Shown: in pieces, positions 43,020 through 52,241 of the stretch | How positions within the stretch are numbered: position 1 is the stretch's first letter | Layout of the letters: each line of letters begins with the position of its first letter | Assembly: GCF_016405905.1 (NCBI RefSeq) | Contig: NZ_JAEFCB010000004.1 | Coordinates: forward strand, 26,949 to 90,948 | Direction: 5' to 3' | DNA: 64,000 nt | Source: Variovorax sp. IB41 | GTDB taxonomy: Bacteria; Pseudomonadota; Gammaproteobacteria; Burkholderiales; Burkholderiaceae_C | Notes under the pieces: generated by a model | What the model saw: the letters and a program-made list of their open reading frames with translations, nothing else | Database searches by the model: none | What the model was told of the DNA's origin: nothing | Program-made: the position numbers and the translations under genes

Positions 43020-43777
43020 CCCACGGCAAGCTCTACCTCGTTCCCGCGCCGCTCGATTTCGGCTGCGATGTCCAGGCCCCGCTGCAGGACGCGCTGCCGC
43101 TCGGCACCCTGCAGGTGGCCGCCGGCATCACGCACTGGATCTGCGAGAACGCGAAATCCGCCCGCGCGTACCTCAAGCGCATCGACGCGGTCGCACCGCT
43201 GGCCGCCCCGCTGCAGGCGCAGGTCATCCAGGAACTGCCGCGCGAAGTGCACAAGAAAGGCGATCACGCCGGCCAGTTCGACGCCCGGCCGCTGCTGGCC
43301 GCCGCGCTCGAAGGCCATGACATCGGCCTGCTGAGCGAAGCCGGCATGCCGGCGGTGGCCGATCCGGGCTCCTCGGTGGCACGCGCCGCGCACGACCTGG
43401 GGATCACCGTGGTGCCGCTGACCGGCCCGGTCTCGCTGCTGCTGGCGCTGGCCGCGAGCGGCCTGAACGGCCAGAACTTCGCCTTCGTCGGCTACCTGCC
43501 GCAGGACGCGAGCGAGCGCCAGACCCGCATCCGCGAACTCGAGGCGATCGCCCTCAAGACCGGCCAGACGCAGCTGTTCATCGAAACGCCCTACCGCAAC
43601 GCCGCCCTGTTGCAGGCCCTGGTTCAGACGATGCACCAGAACACCCGCCTTGCCGTCGCGCGCGGCCTGACCCTCGCGACATCCCACGTGCGCAGCGAGA
43701 CTGTGAAATCCTGGCGCGCCAAGCCGCAGACCGCAACGGACGAACGCCTGCCCGCCGTGTTCGCGATCGGGCGCTGA
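43016..43777 (+). CDS. SAM-dependent methyltransferase, RsmI-like tetrapyrrole-methylase fold
   Basis: A 253-residue protein of the tetrapyrrole methylase/RsmI superfamily: 'KLYLVPAPL' at the start, 'GLLSEAGMPAVADPGS' (about 103-118) and 'VVPLTGPVSLLLALAASG'. It is shorter and more divergent than true RsmI, so 16S rRNA 2'-O-methylation of C1402 is only a possibility. The GTG start overlaps the maf stop (GTGA). Confidence 0.85.
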   Translation: MTHGKLYLVPAPLDFGCDVQAPLQDALPLGTLQVAAGITHWICENAKSARAYLKRIDAVAPLAAPLQAQVIQELPREVHKKGDHAGQFDARPLLAAALEGHDIGLLSEAGMPAVADPGSSVARAAHDLGITVVPLTGPVSLLLALAASGLNGQNFAFVGYLPQDASERQTRIRELEAIALKTGQTQLFIETPYRNAALLQALVQTMHQNTRLAVARGLTLATSHVRSETVKSWRAKPQTATDERLPAVFAIGR

Positions 43778-43779
43778 CG

Positions 43780-44931
43780 ATGGTGGTGGTGACCGTCGGC
43801 ACGCGCTGGGCTTCGCGCGCGCAGTTCTTTTCTTCCGGCTTCATCTTCGCGACCTGGGGCGTGCACGTGCCCACGGTCAAGGCGCACTACGGCCTGGACG
43901 AAGCCCAGCTCGGACTGGCCCTGCTCGCCGCGGGCGCCGGCGCGATGTTCGGCCTCACCAGCGCGGGTCGCTGGATCGGCCGCCACGGCCCGCGCCGGAT
44001 CGCCGGCCTTTGCGGCTGCATCTATGCGCTGCTGCTGGCCGGCCTGATCGCCATGCCGGGCTATTTCGCGCTGATGGGCCTTCTGGCCGCGTTCGGCCTC
44101 GTCACCAGCGTGTTCGACGTGGCCATCAACACCGAGGCGGCACAGCTCGAATTGCACAGCGGCACGCCGCTGATGAGCGGCATGCACGGCATGTTCAGCC
44201 TGGGCGGCATGGCCGGTGCCGCGAGCGGCAGCGCAGTGCTTGCGGCGGGCATGGGCGCGCAGGCGCACCTGCTGCTGGTCGCAGCGGCGATGGTGCTGCT
44301 GGTTGCCGTGTCCTCGACACGCATGCTGCCCAAGGCCGCCACGGGCACCACGGCCGGCGCCGACCACAGCTTTCGCCTGCCCCGCGGCCCGCTCGCGGTG
44401 CTCGGCGTGCTGGCCGCGCTGGGCCTGATCGCCGAAGGCGCGATCTACGACTGGAGCGTTCTCTATATGCAGCAGGAGCTGGGCAGTCCGCAGAAGCAGG
44501 CGGCGTTGGCCTATGCGGCCTTCTCCGCGGCCATGGCGGCCGCGCGCTTCGGTGGGGATGCGATGCGGGCCCGCTTCACGCCTGTCGCCTTGTTGCGCGG
44601 AAGCGGCGTGCTGGCGGCGGCCGCGATGACGCTGGTGCTACTGACCGACCTCCCCTGGCTCGCGCTGGTCGGCTTCGCGGGTGTCGGCATCGGCTTTGCG
44701 AACGTCGTGCCGATCCTGTTCGGCGCCTCGGCCCGTGTGCCGGGCGTGGAGCCCGCGAGCGGCATCGCGTCGGTGTCGGCCGTGGCCTATCTGGGATTCA
44801 TGGCCGGCCCCGCGGTGATCGGCCTGCTCGCGCGGGCCAGCTCGCTGACCGCCGCGCTCTATGTGGTGGTGATCTTCGCCGCGGCGCTGGCCGCCTCGGC
44901 CCGCTTCACGCGCAGCGAAGAAACGGCCTGA
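43780..44931 (+). CDS. MFS transporter
   Basis: A 383-residue major facilitator with about 12 hydrophobic helices. It resembles the YbjJ-type branch: 'FFSSGFIFATWGVHVPTVKAHYGL' region at the start, 'GRWIGRHGPRR' as the cytoplasmic loop after helix 2, and 'VFDVAINTEAAQLE' in helix 4-5. The substrate is unknown. It starts 2 nt after the methyltransferase stop. Confidence 0.88.
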   Translation: MVVVTVGTRWASRAQFFSSGFIFATWGVHVPTVKAHYGLDEAQLGLALLAAGAGAMFGLTSAGRWIGRHGPRRIAGLCGCIYALLLAGLIAMPGYFALMGLLAAFGLVTSVFDVAINTEAAQLELHSGTPLMSGMHGMFSLGGMAGAASGSAVLAAGMGAQAHLLLVAAAMVLLVAVSSTRMLPKAATGTTAGADHSFRLPRGPLAVLGVLAALGLIAEGAIYDWSVLYMQQELGSPQKQAALAYAAFSAAMAAARFGGDAMRARFTPVALLRGSGVLAAAAMTLVLLTDLPWLALVGFAGVGIGFANVVPILFGASARVPGVEPASGIASVSAVAYLGFMAGPAVIGLLARASSLTAALYVVVIFAAALAASARFTRSEETA

Positions 44932-44943
44932 GGCCGGTCTGCT

Positions 44944-45987
44944 TCAGCGCAGCGCAGGCGTCGCCACCTGCAGCGAGCGCACCGAGGCTTCGCCCATCGC
45001 CGCGCCGAACTTCTTGGCCAGCTTCTCGGCCACGTTGTCGCGGCGGGTGTAGTCGATGACTTCTTCGGCCTTGATCACCTCGCGCGCCACGAAGTCGACG
45101 TTGCCCAGCTGATCGGCCAGGCCGTACTCGACCGCCTGCTCGCCGCTCCAGAAGAGGCCGCTGAACAGGCCCGGGGTGTCGAGCTTGAGGCGATCGCCGC
45201 GGCCGGTCTTCACCACGTTGATGAACTGCGCATGGATCTGGTTGAGCATCGTCTGGGCGTGCGCGCGCTGCGCATCGCTCATCGGGCTGAACGGATCGAG
45301 GAAGCCCTTGTTCTCGCCGGCCGTGAGGAGGCGCCGCTCCACGCCGACCTTGTCCATGACGCCCGTGAAGCCGAAGCCGTCCATCAAGACGCCGATGCTG
45401 CCGACGATGCTGGCCTTGTCCACGAAGATCTTGTCGGCGCCGGCGGCGATGTAATAGGCGGCCGAAGCGCAGGTTTCCTCGACCACCGCGTAGACCGGCT
45501 TCTTGTGCTTGGCCTTCAGGCGCTTGATCTCGTCGTTGATGATGCCGGCCTGCACGGGGCTGCCGCCCGGCGAGTTGATCAGCAGCACCACGCCCTTGGC
45601 GCCGTCGTCCTCGAAGGCCGTCTTCATGGCGGCCACGACGAATTCGGCGCTGGCGTCGCCGCCCGCTGCGATCTCGCCCTTGATCTCGACGACCGCCGTG
45701 TGGGCCGTGGTCTTGGCAGTGCTCGGCGTGCTGCGCGAGAGCGCGAACCACGCCAGGAAGATGAAGAAGGCGAGCCACGAAAGACGCACGAAGGTCTTCC
45801 AGCGGCGGGTGGACTTCTGCTCGCTCAGCGCGGCGAAGGCCAGCTTTTCAAGCGTTGCGCGCTCCCAGCCGGGGCGCTGTGTGGGGTCTTGAGCCATGTT
45901 CTTGGGGGTGTCTTGCGGGGGCGTGAGAGGAGCTACCGGCTCGAACGGATCGAAACCTTCAGGGTCCCTGCGAGTCGGGTCGGTCAT
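44944..45987 (-). CDS. S49-family signal peptide peptidase, SppA-like
   Basis: A 347-residue single-domain S49 protease anchored by one transmembrane helix (about 66-84). The catalytic serine region is 'ETCASAAYYIAAGADKIF' with 'VGSIGVLMDGF', preceded by 'LLINSPGGSPVQAG'. The length fits the short SppA/SohB-like form. Such enzymes degrade cleaved signal peptides in the membrane. The N-terminal 60 residues are Pro-rich and cytoplasmic. A Rieske gene lies 3 nt upstream. Confidence 0.93.
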   Translation of the reverse strand: MTDPTRRDPEGFDPFEPVAPLTPPQDTPKNMAQDPTQRPGWERATLEKLAFAALSEQKSTRRWKTFVRLSWLAFFIFLAWFALSRSTPSTAKTTAHTAVVEIKGEIAAGGDASAEFVVAAMKTAFEDDGAKGVVLLINSPGGSPVQAGIINDEIKRLKAKHKKPVYAVVEETCASAAYYIAAGADKIFVDKASIVGSIGVLMDGFGFTGVMDKVGVERRLLTAGENKGFLDPFSPMSDAQRAHAQTMLNQIHAQFINVVKTGRGDRLKLDTPGLFSGLFWSGEQAVEYGLADQLGNVDFVAREVIKAEEVIDYTRRDNVAEKLAKKFGAAMGEASVRSLQVATPALR

Positions 45988-45990
45988 GTG

Positions 45991-46359
45991 TCAGAAGGTG
46001 AGAGGTTGGAGGTTCCAGTCAGTATGCCAGTGCACCACGCCGTCGCGTTCGCTCAGGGCGATCTTCACGAGGCCGCCGCGGCAGGGGCCGCCCATGCATT
46101 CGCCGGTATCGGGCGAATAGACCGCGCCATGGGTGGCGCACAGCAGCCACTGGCCGGTGTCGTCGAAAAAGCGGTCGGGCTGGAAGTCCATTTCCATCGC
46201 CACGTGGCTGCACCGGTTGAGGTACGCGTGCGGCTGGCCCTCGAAGCGCACCGCGAACGCGCGGCAGGTTTCGCCGCCGTGGACCACGTCGAACGGCACC
46301 GCCCTGCCGCCTTCGACGAGGTCCGAGGCATTGCACAGCGGGATCTGCGCTTCGCTCAT
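45991..46359 (-). CDS. Rieske [2Fe-2S] protein
   Basis: A 122-residue small Rieske protein. The cluster motif is 'NRCSHVAMEM' (C-x-H) and 'LLCATHGAVY' (C-x-x-H), about 17 residues apart. It has no membrane anchor or oxygenase domain, so it is likely a soluble electron carrier or a domain of unknown partner. It is in an operon-like run with the HAD phosphatase upstream and SppA-like peptidase downstream. Confidence 0.9.
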   Translation of the reverse strand: MSEAQIPLCNASDLVEGGRAVPFDVVHGGETCRAFAVRFEGQPHAYLNRCSHVAMEMDFQPDRFFDDTGQWLLCATHGAVYSPDTGECMGGPCRGGLVKIALSERDGVVHWHTDWNLQPLTF

Positions 46360-46369
46360 GACGAAATTC

Positions 46370-47044
46370 TCAGGCGTTGTCCAGGAGCCACGCCTCGAGC
46401 GCGGGCACCGTGTGGGCGATGAACAGCGGCTTGAACTCGTCGAAGCTCGCCGGCTCGTGCGCGCCGTAGCTCACGCCGACGCTGGCGCAGCCGGCGTTCG
46501 TCGCCAGCTGCAGGTCGTGCGTGGTGTCGCCGATCATCAGCGTGCGCTCGGCGGGCACGTCGAGCTCCTCCATCAGCTCCAGCAGCATGCGCGGATGCGG
46601 CTTGCCGAAGGTTTCGTCGGCGGTGCGCGAGGCATCGAAGCGATCGCGCAGCGCGACCGATTTCAGCGCCTCGTTCAACCCGCGGCGCGACTTGCCGGTG
46701 GCCACGGCCAGCTTGTGGCCGCGCGCGCGCAGGGCGTCGAGCATCTGCAGCACGCCGTCGAAGAGCACCAGATCGTCCTGGTGCTGCAGGTAGTGATAGC
46801 GGTAGCGCGCGCCGAGCTCGGCGTACTTTTCCTTGGGCACATCGGGCGCCGCGCGCGCGAGCGCTTCGGCCAGGCCGAGGCCGATCACCCAGGCGGCGTC
46901 GTTCTCGGTGGGCTTGGCGCCGCCCACATCGATGACCGCGGCCTGGATGCAGCGCACGATCAGGCGCGTGGAGTCGTAGAGCGTGCCGTCCCAGTCGAAG
47001 GCGATCAGGTCGAAGCGGGGAGGTCTTGCAAGGGAATCAGTCAT
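46370..47044 (-). CDS. HAD-superfamily hydrolase (phosphoglycolate-phosphatase-like)
   Basis: A 224-residue HAD-IA phosphatase. Motif I is 'LIAFDWDGTLYDST' with the nucleophilic aspartate, motif II is around 'LAVATGKSRRG', and motif IV is 'MIGDTTHDLQLA'. It resembles Gph, but in this genomic place (next to rluC) it is usually only called a HAD hydrolase; the substrate is not known. Its start overlaps the rluC stop by 8 nt. Confidence 0.9.
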   Translation of the reverse strand: MTDSLARPPRFDLIAFDWDGTLYDSTRLIVRCIQAAVIDVGGAKPTENDAAWVIGLGLAEALARAAPDVPKEKYAELGARYRYHYLQHQDDLVLFDGVLQMLDALRARGHKLAVATGKSRRGLNEALKSVALRDRFDASRTADETFGKPHPRMLLELMEELDVPAERTLMIGDTTHDLQLATNAGCASVGVSYGAHEPASFDEFKPLFIAHTVPALEAWLLDNA

Positions 47045-48134
47045 GGGCCGTGGGAGTGGGGTGTTGGGCCAGCGCCTGGAGCGCGGAGGGCGGCATCAGC
47101 GCGTGCAGCTCGGGCGGCAGGTCGGCCTGCAGCGCGATGCGCTCGCCGCCCGCCGGGTGGTTGAACTGCAAGCGCCATGCGTGAAGAAACATGCGCTTCA
47201 GGCCAAGTTTCTGCAAGGCGCGCTGGCGCTCGAAATCGCCGTATTTGTCGTCGCCCGCGATCGCATGGCCAGCCGAGGCCAGGTGCACGCGAATCTGGTG
47301 GGTGCGCCCGGTCTTGATCGTCACCGCCAGCAGTGACAGCGGCGTGGCGTCGCCCGGCAGCGTGAGGCGAGCGAGCACGCGAACGAGCGTCACGGCGCGC
47401 ATCGCGTCCGGATGGTCCTTGGCGACCACGCGCACGCGACGTTCGCCGGCACCGGCGCCGGAACCGTCGGGCAGCAAATACTTGGCGAGCGGCGCATCGA
47501 GCACCTTCTTGTTGGCGGGCCAGTCGCCTTCGACCAGCGCGAGATACGTCTTGCCGGTTTCGCGCTCGCGGAACTGGTCCTGCAACGCCACAAGCGCGCT
47601 GCGCTTCTTGGCGACCAGCAGGATGCCGGAGGTTTCGCGGTCCAGCCGGTGGACCAGCTCCAGGAATTTGGCGCCCGGCCGCGCCGTGCGCAGCTGCTCG
47701 ATCACGCCGAAGCTCACGCCGCTGCCGCCATGCACCGCCACGCCGGCAGGTTTGTCGATGGCCAGCACGGCGTCGTCTTCGAGCAGAACCGGGAATTCGC
47801 GGGCGGGCGCGGGAGGCGTGGCGCCCTCCTCCGCACGGGGCGAAATCCGCACCGGCGGCAGCCTGAGCACGTCGCCCACCTCGATGCGGGTCTCGGCCTG
47901 CACGCGCCCTTTATTGATGCGCACCTCGCCCGACCGGATGATCCGGTAGACGTGCGTCTTGGGCACGCCTTTCAGATGGCGGAAAAGAAAGTTGTCCAGG
48001 CGCTGCCCGGCCGACTCCGCGTCGACAGTGATGAATTTGATGGCGCCGTGCGCGGCCGCCTCGGCCCCGGCATTTCGATCTGCGGGATTTGGAGCGGTCT
48101 CGGGGCTTTGCTTCGCACCTATAATGTTTTTCAC
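47037..48134 (-). CDS. rluC: 23S rRNA pseudouridine(955/2504/2580) synthase
   Basis: RluC (365 aa) has an N-terminal S4 RNA-binding domain (about 43-100, 'AGQRLDNFLFRHLKGVPK') and a RluA-type catalytic domain with the nucleophilic aspartate in 'LVHRLDRETSGILLVAKK' (about residue 164). The start is GTG at 48134, adjacent to the divergent rne leader; a second possible start at Met1-like positions is not visible. rluC divergent from rne is the E. coli arrangement too. Confidence 0.95.
   Translation of the reverse strand: MKNIIGAKQSPETAPNPADRNAGAEAAAHGAIKFITVDAESAGQRLDNFLFRHLKGVPKTHVYRIIRSGEVRINKGRVQAETRIEVGDVLRLPPVRISPRAEEGATPPAPAREFPVLLEDDAVLAIDKPAGVAVHGGSGVSFGVIEQLRTARPGAKFLELVHRLDRETSGILLVAKKRSALVALQDQFRERETGKTYLALVEGDWPANKKVLDAPLAKYLLPDGSGAGAGERRVRVVAKDHPDAMRAVTLVRVLARLTLPGDATPLSLLAVTIKTGRTHQIRVHLASAGHAIAGDDKYGDFERQRALQKLGLKRMFLHAWRLQFNHPAGGERIALQADLPPELHALMPPSALQALAQHPTPTAHD
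48120..48125 (+). promoter_or_regulatory. Probable rne promoter (-10 element)
   Basis: A perfect TATAAT lies 557 nt upstream of the rne start, inside the first codons of the divergent rluC gene. The -35 region at the expected distance is poor. If used, it gives an rne leader of about 550 nt. Confidence 0.45.
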
Positions 48135-48681
48135 CAGCGCGGTCGTGTAAGTGCTTGATTAGACAGAAGTTTAGAGCACTGACGACCATGCTGTGAGGTC
48201 GATGCCGCTTTGGCGCCGAGCTGCAAACCCCGCGCAATTGCGCAAAGTGGCAGGCCCGGCACCCAAGTCAAGCCGACACCCACGAAACACCGATACGGAA
48301 TACCCAGCCTGCAGCTTCCAAGCTGCCGGCGGATCGAAGCGAGTCCCTTGTTGTGTTGATGCTGCTGATTCAAATATGCCTTCGCTGGCCGACCTGGCTT
48401 CTGCCAGCGGCCTCCGGCATTGGATCTTCTGCAGCGCGCGCCCCCCTTGCGCAACCGGCTATCGAAAAGATCGCCACTCAACACCGAATCTGGCTCGCGC
48501 CCATCCACGCGCCCCCACCCCGGCTGTCTTCTTGAGCTGACGCTCGAGAGGCCTGTTCGCGCCTGGCGCGGCAGTCACAGCATCCGGGGCCAAGCGGCAA
48601 TTCCCTGGTTTCGCGGGCGTCGTCCGTGCATCGTTGGCTCGTCATGAGCCGGTAGAACGATACATATAAGGACAACGCATC
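48135..48681 (+). promoter_or_regulatory. Long untranslated leader of rne
   Basis: No gene is supported in this 547-nt stretch between rluC and rne. It is GC-rich with several local inverted repeats, for example GGCTC/GAGCC at 48636-48640 and 48646-48650 close to the start codon. In E. coli a long structured 5' leader lets RNase E cut and down-regulate its own mRNA; a similar role here is an inference from position and length. The rne ribosome-binding site is the AAGGA at 48667-48671 or so. Confidence 0.5.
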
Positions 48682-51600
48682 ATGAAGCGGATGCTGATCA
48701 ATGCCACGCAAGCCGAAGAACGGCGCCTGGCCATCGTCGACGGGCAAAAGCTCCTCGACTACGAAATCGAGATCGAAGGGCGCGAACAGCGCAAGGGCAA
48801 CATCTACAAGGCGGTCGTGACCCGCGTCGAGCCCTCGCTCGAAGCCTGTTTCGTCGACTACGGCGAAGACCGCCACGGCTTCCTGCCGTTCAAGGAAATC
48901 TCCAAGCAGTATTTCGCCGAAGGCGTGTCGGCCAGCCAGGCCCGCATCCAGGACGCGATCCGCGAAGGCCAGGAACTCACCGTCCAGGTCGAAAAAGAAG
49001 AGCGCGGCAACAAGGGCGCGGCCCTCACCACCTTCATCTCGCTGGCCGGCCGCTACGTCGTGCTGATGCCCAACAACCCCCGCGGCGGTGGCGTTTCGCG
49101 CCGCATCGAGGGCGATGACCGCGCCGAGCTCAAGGAGGCGATGGACCAGCTCGAGTACCCCAAGGGCATGAGCATCATCGCGCGCACCGCCGGCATCGGC
49201 CGCTCGGCGCCCGAGCTCCAGTGGGACCTGAACTACCTGCTCAAGCTGTGGAGCGCCATCGACGGCGCGGGCAAGGGCGGCAAGGGCGCCTTCCTGATCT
49301 ACCAGGAATCGTCGCTCGTGATCCGCGCCATCCGTGATTACTTCAATCACGACATCGGCGACATCCTGATCGACACCGACGACATCTACGACCAGGCGCA
49401 GCAGTTCATGGCGCACGTCATGCCCGAGCATGCCGCCCGCGTGAAGCGCTACCGCGACGACGCGGCGCTGTTCAGCCGCTTCCAGATCGAGCACCAGATC
49501 GAATCGGCCTACGCCCGCACCGTGCAGTTGCCCTCGGGCGGCGCCATCGTGATCGACCACACCGAGGCGCTGGTCTCGGTCGACGTGAACTCGGCCCGCG
49601 CCATCAAGGGCGGCGACATCGAAGAGACCGCCACCCGCACCAACCTGGAAGCCGCCGACGAAGTGGCCCGCCAGATGCGCCTGCGCGACCTGGGCGGGCT
49701 GATCGTCATCGACTTCATCGACATGGACGAATCGAAGAACCGCCGCGAAGTCGAAAGCCGCCTGCGCGATGCGCTGCGCCAGGACCGCGCCCGCGTGCAG
49801 TTCGGCTCGATCAGCAAGTTCGGCCTGATGGAAATGAGCCGCCAGCGCCTGAAGCCGGCGCTCTCCGAAGGTTCGTCGATCCCCTGCCCCCGTTGCGGCG
49901 GCTCGGGCCACATCCGCGACACCGAATCCAGCGCCCTGCAGATCCTGCGGATCATCCAGGAGGAGTGCCTCAAGGACAACACGGCCGCCGTGCACGTGCA
50001 GGTGCCGGTCGAGGTGGCATCGTTCCTCTTGAACGAAAAGCGCCCCGAAATCGCCAAGATCGAGCTCAAGCAGCGCGTGACCGTGCTGATGGTGCCAAAC
50101 AAGACGCTCGAGACCCCGAACTACAAGCTCGAGCGCCTCAAGCACGACGATCCGCGCCTCGATCACATCGAAGCCAGCTACAAGATGGCCGACGAGATCG
50201 AGGACCCGACGGCCGTCACACGCCGCTCGCAGGAGCCGACCAACAAGCAGACGCCGGTCATCAAGGGCGTGCTGCCCGACGCACCCGCGCCGGTCGTTCC
50301 GCCCAAGCCCGAAGCGGTGCGCGCGCCTGTCGCCGCACCCGCACCGGTCGCACCACCCGTGGTGAGCGCACCGGTTCCGGCGCAGAGCGGCTTCTTCGGC
50401 TGGATCAAGAGCCTGTTCGGCGGCGCGCCGGCAGAAGCGAAGGCGCCCGCGCCGGCTGCGATTCCGGTCGAGGCACCGAAGCCCCGCCGCGATGGCCGTC
50501 CGGGCCGCGATGGCGAAGCCCGCGGCGGCGCACGTGACGGCGAACAACGCCGTGGCGGACGCGGCGGCGAAGGCCGCAGCGAAGGCGGCGAACGCCGCGG
50601 TGGCCGTGACGGCGAACGCCGTGGCGGCCGCGGTGGCGAGCGCCGTGAAGGTGGCGGTGAACGTCGCGAAGGCGGCGGCGAACGCCGCGACGGCCGCAGC
50701 AGCGAACTGCGCAACGACGCAGCCGCAGGCCAGCCGCGCGAACAACGCGAGCCCCGCGAACAGCGTGAACCCCGCGAGGCACGCGCCCCACGCGACGGCG
50801 AACAACGCCGTGGCGGCCGCGGCGAGCGCCGCGAAGGCGAAGGCCGCAATGCACCGGCCGAGGCACTGGTCGACGGCAACGTCAACCTCGAAGCCCAGCA
50901 ACAGGCGCCCGGCGCCGACGAAGGCAACACGGAACGCGCACCGCGCGCCCGCGGCGAGCGTCGTGAACGCGGCGAGCGCAGTGACCGTGGCGAGCGTGGC
51001 GAGCGCAGCAACGACCGCGGCGGCGAACGCAACGGCGACGCCCAACCGCGCGGCGAAGCCGTCGCCGGTGAAGGCGCCCCGCAAGGCGAACGCCAGCCCC
51101 GCAACGGCCGTGACGAACAACGCGCCCCGCGCGGTGATCGTGGCGGCGAACGCGGCGAGCGCACCGACGGCCGCCGCGAGCGCCGCAGCGACGCACCGAC
51201 CGCCGAAGGCGAAGTGCGCGTGGCCGAAGTGGCATCCGCCGATGGCGAACAAGGCAGCGACAACGCCGGCAACGACCAAGCCCCGCGCCGTGAAGGCCGC
51301 GAAGGCGAAGAGCGCCGCGGCCGTTCGCGTGACCGTTACGGCCGCGACCGCCGCGAACGCGGCCCGCGCGACGAGAACGAAGCCAACGCAGCCGATGCAC
51401 CGGCCGCCGAAGGCGCCGTCGCAGCCGCCATGGAAGCCACCGGCGAGTCGTACGAAGCGCCGGTCGCCCGCCAGCAGCCGCTGCCGCTGGCGACGGAGGC
51501 CGTCGCTGAACGCCAGGTGAGCGAATTCGCCGCAGCCCCCGAAGCGCGCGAACCCGCACCGCAGCAGCAGCAACCGCGCTTCGAGCGCCCTGCACCCGCA

Positions 51601-51954
51601 CCGGTCGCAGCGCCCATCGTGGTCGAAAGTCCAAAGACTGCACCCGCAGCGCCCGCCGGCAACGGCCGTGCACTGCCCAAGGTGCAGGCCTTCGAACTGC
51701 CGCTGAACGAACTCGCGCAGATCGCCGAGAGCTCGGGCCTGCAGTGGGTCAACTCGGACGCCGACCGCATCGCGCAAGCGCGCGCCGCCATCGCCGCCGA
51801 GCCGAAGCCGGTGCACGTGCCGCGCGAACGCCCGCCGGCGATCGTGCTGGACGAAGGTCCGCTGGTGCTGGTCGAAACCCGCCGCGACCTGGGCTCGATG
51901 TCGCTGCCGTTCGAGAAGACGGCCACCGACGCGCAAGCGCCCGGCACGCACTGA
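48682..51954 (+). CDS. rne: Ribonuclease E
   Basis: RNase E (1090 aa) is the endonuclease core of the RNA degradosome and also processes rRNA and tRNA precursors. The catalytic half (about 1-520) contains an S1 domain (about 35-120), the DNase I-like subdomain with '[15 protein letters not shown]' and 'VIDFIDMDE' (Mg-binding aspartates), and the Zn-link 'CPRCGGSG' at about 400. The C-terminal half is disordered: a Pro/Ala linker, then a long Arg/Gly/Glu-rich stretch (about 600-900) with tandem 'GERRGGR'-type repeats that likely bind RNA, then a conserved Ala/Pro segment and a tail ending '[17 protein letters not shown]'. It ends just before a strong terminator. Confidence 0.97.
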   Translation: MKRMLINATQAEERRLAIVDGQKLLDYEIEIEGREQRKGNIYKAVVTRVEPSLEACFVDYGEDRHGFLPFKEISKQYFAEGVSASQARIQDAIREGQELTVQVEKEERGNKGAALTTFISLAGRYVVLMPNNPRGGGVSRRIEGDDRAELKEAMDQLEYPKGMSIIARTAGIGRSAPELQWDLNYLLKLWSAIDGAGKGGKGAFLIYQESSLVIRAIRDYFNHDIGDILIDTDDIYDQAQQFMAHVMPEHAARVKRYRDDAALFSRFQIEHQIESAYARTVQLPSGGAIVIDHTEALVSVDVNSARAIKGGDIEETATRTNLEAADEVARQMRLRDLGGLIVIDFIDMDESKNRREVESRLRDALRQDRARVQFGSISKFGLMEMSRQRLKPALSEGSSIPCPRCGGSGHIRDTESSALQILRIIQEECLKDNTAAVHVQVPVEVASFLLNEKRPEIAKIELKQRVTVLMVPNKTLETPNYKLERLKHDDPRLDHIEASYKMADEIEDPTAVTRRSQEPTNKQTPVIKGVLPDAPAPVVPPKPEAVRAPVAAPAPVAPPVVSAPVPAQSGFFGWIKSLFGGAPAEAKAPAPAAIPVEAPKPRRDGRPGRDGEARGGARDGEQRRGGRGGEGRSEGGERRGGRDGERRGGRGGERREGGGERREGGGERRDGRSSELRNDAAAGQPREQREPREQREPREARAPRDGEQRRGGRGERREGEGRNAPAEALVDGNVNLEAQQQAPGADEGNTERAPRARGERRERGERSDRGERGERSNDRGGERNGDAQPRGEAVAGEGAPQGERQPRNGRDEQRAPRGDRGGERGERTDGRRERRSDAPTAEGEVRVAEVASADGEQGSDNAGNDQAPRREGREGEERRGRSRDRYGRDRRERGPRDENEANAADAPAAEGAVAAAMEATGESYEAPVARQQPLPLATEAVAERQVSEFAAAPEAREPAPQQQQPRFERPAPAPVAAPIVVESPKTAPAAPAGNGRALPKVQAFELPLNELAQIAESSGLQWVNSDADRIAQARAAIAAEPKPVHVPRERPPAIVLDEGPLVLVETRRDLGSMSLPFEKTATDAQAPGTH

Positions 51955-51972
51955 GCACGACGCTCGCACATG

Positions 51973-52000
51973 AAAACGGCGCCTCTGGCGCCGTTTTTTT
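51973..52000 (+). terminator. Intrinsic terminator after rne
   Basis: A perfect 11-bp stem (51973-51983 with 51987-51997), 3-nt loop, followed by T residues to 52000. It lies 18 nt after the rne stop. The flanking A run makes it potentially active in both directions. Confidence 0.92.
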
Positions 52001-52232
52001 ATGCCGCGACGTCCACTGGCAACCCCGGCAATTTCGCGTCGCTCGCGCAGGGTTTCCGGAACTGGCGCAGCTCGATCCGTCCGGCGCGATCGTTCATGCG
52101 GCACCGGTGCGCGGCTTCGGGCAGGTGATGCTCTATGGCGGCATTGGCATCTGGGTGCTGGCGGCGATCAGCTTCGTGATCTTCGGCAGCCGCCGGCCGT
52201 CGGTGCAGCAGACTTCGGGCGCCTGCCCCTGA
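52001..52232 (+). pseudogene. Possible remnant of a membrane-protein gene
   Basis: Between the rne terminator and the convergent hemY stop, one frame encodes a credible membrane helix, 'MLYGGIGIWVLAAISFVIF', with a short basic tail, ending at 52232. An ATG at 52128 would make only 34 residues; upstream, the frame runs back through the rne terminator and has no start of its own. It may be the decayed 3' end of a gene, a very small membrane protein, or chance. I cannot identify a family. Confidence 0.3.
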
Positions 52233-52241
52233 AAGGCTGGC

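Noticed and set aside
48135..48681. tRNA or small protein gene in the rne leader
   Set aside because: No cloverleaf could be drawn, and short frames there lack ribosome-binding sites and coding bias.
48478..52104. 1208-codon - frame opposite rne
   Set aside because: Shadow created by rne's GC-rich, repetitive sequence; low-complexity product and an intact rne on the other strand.
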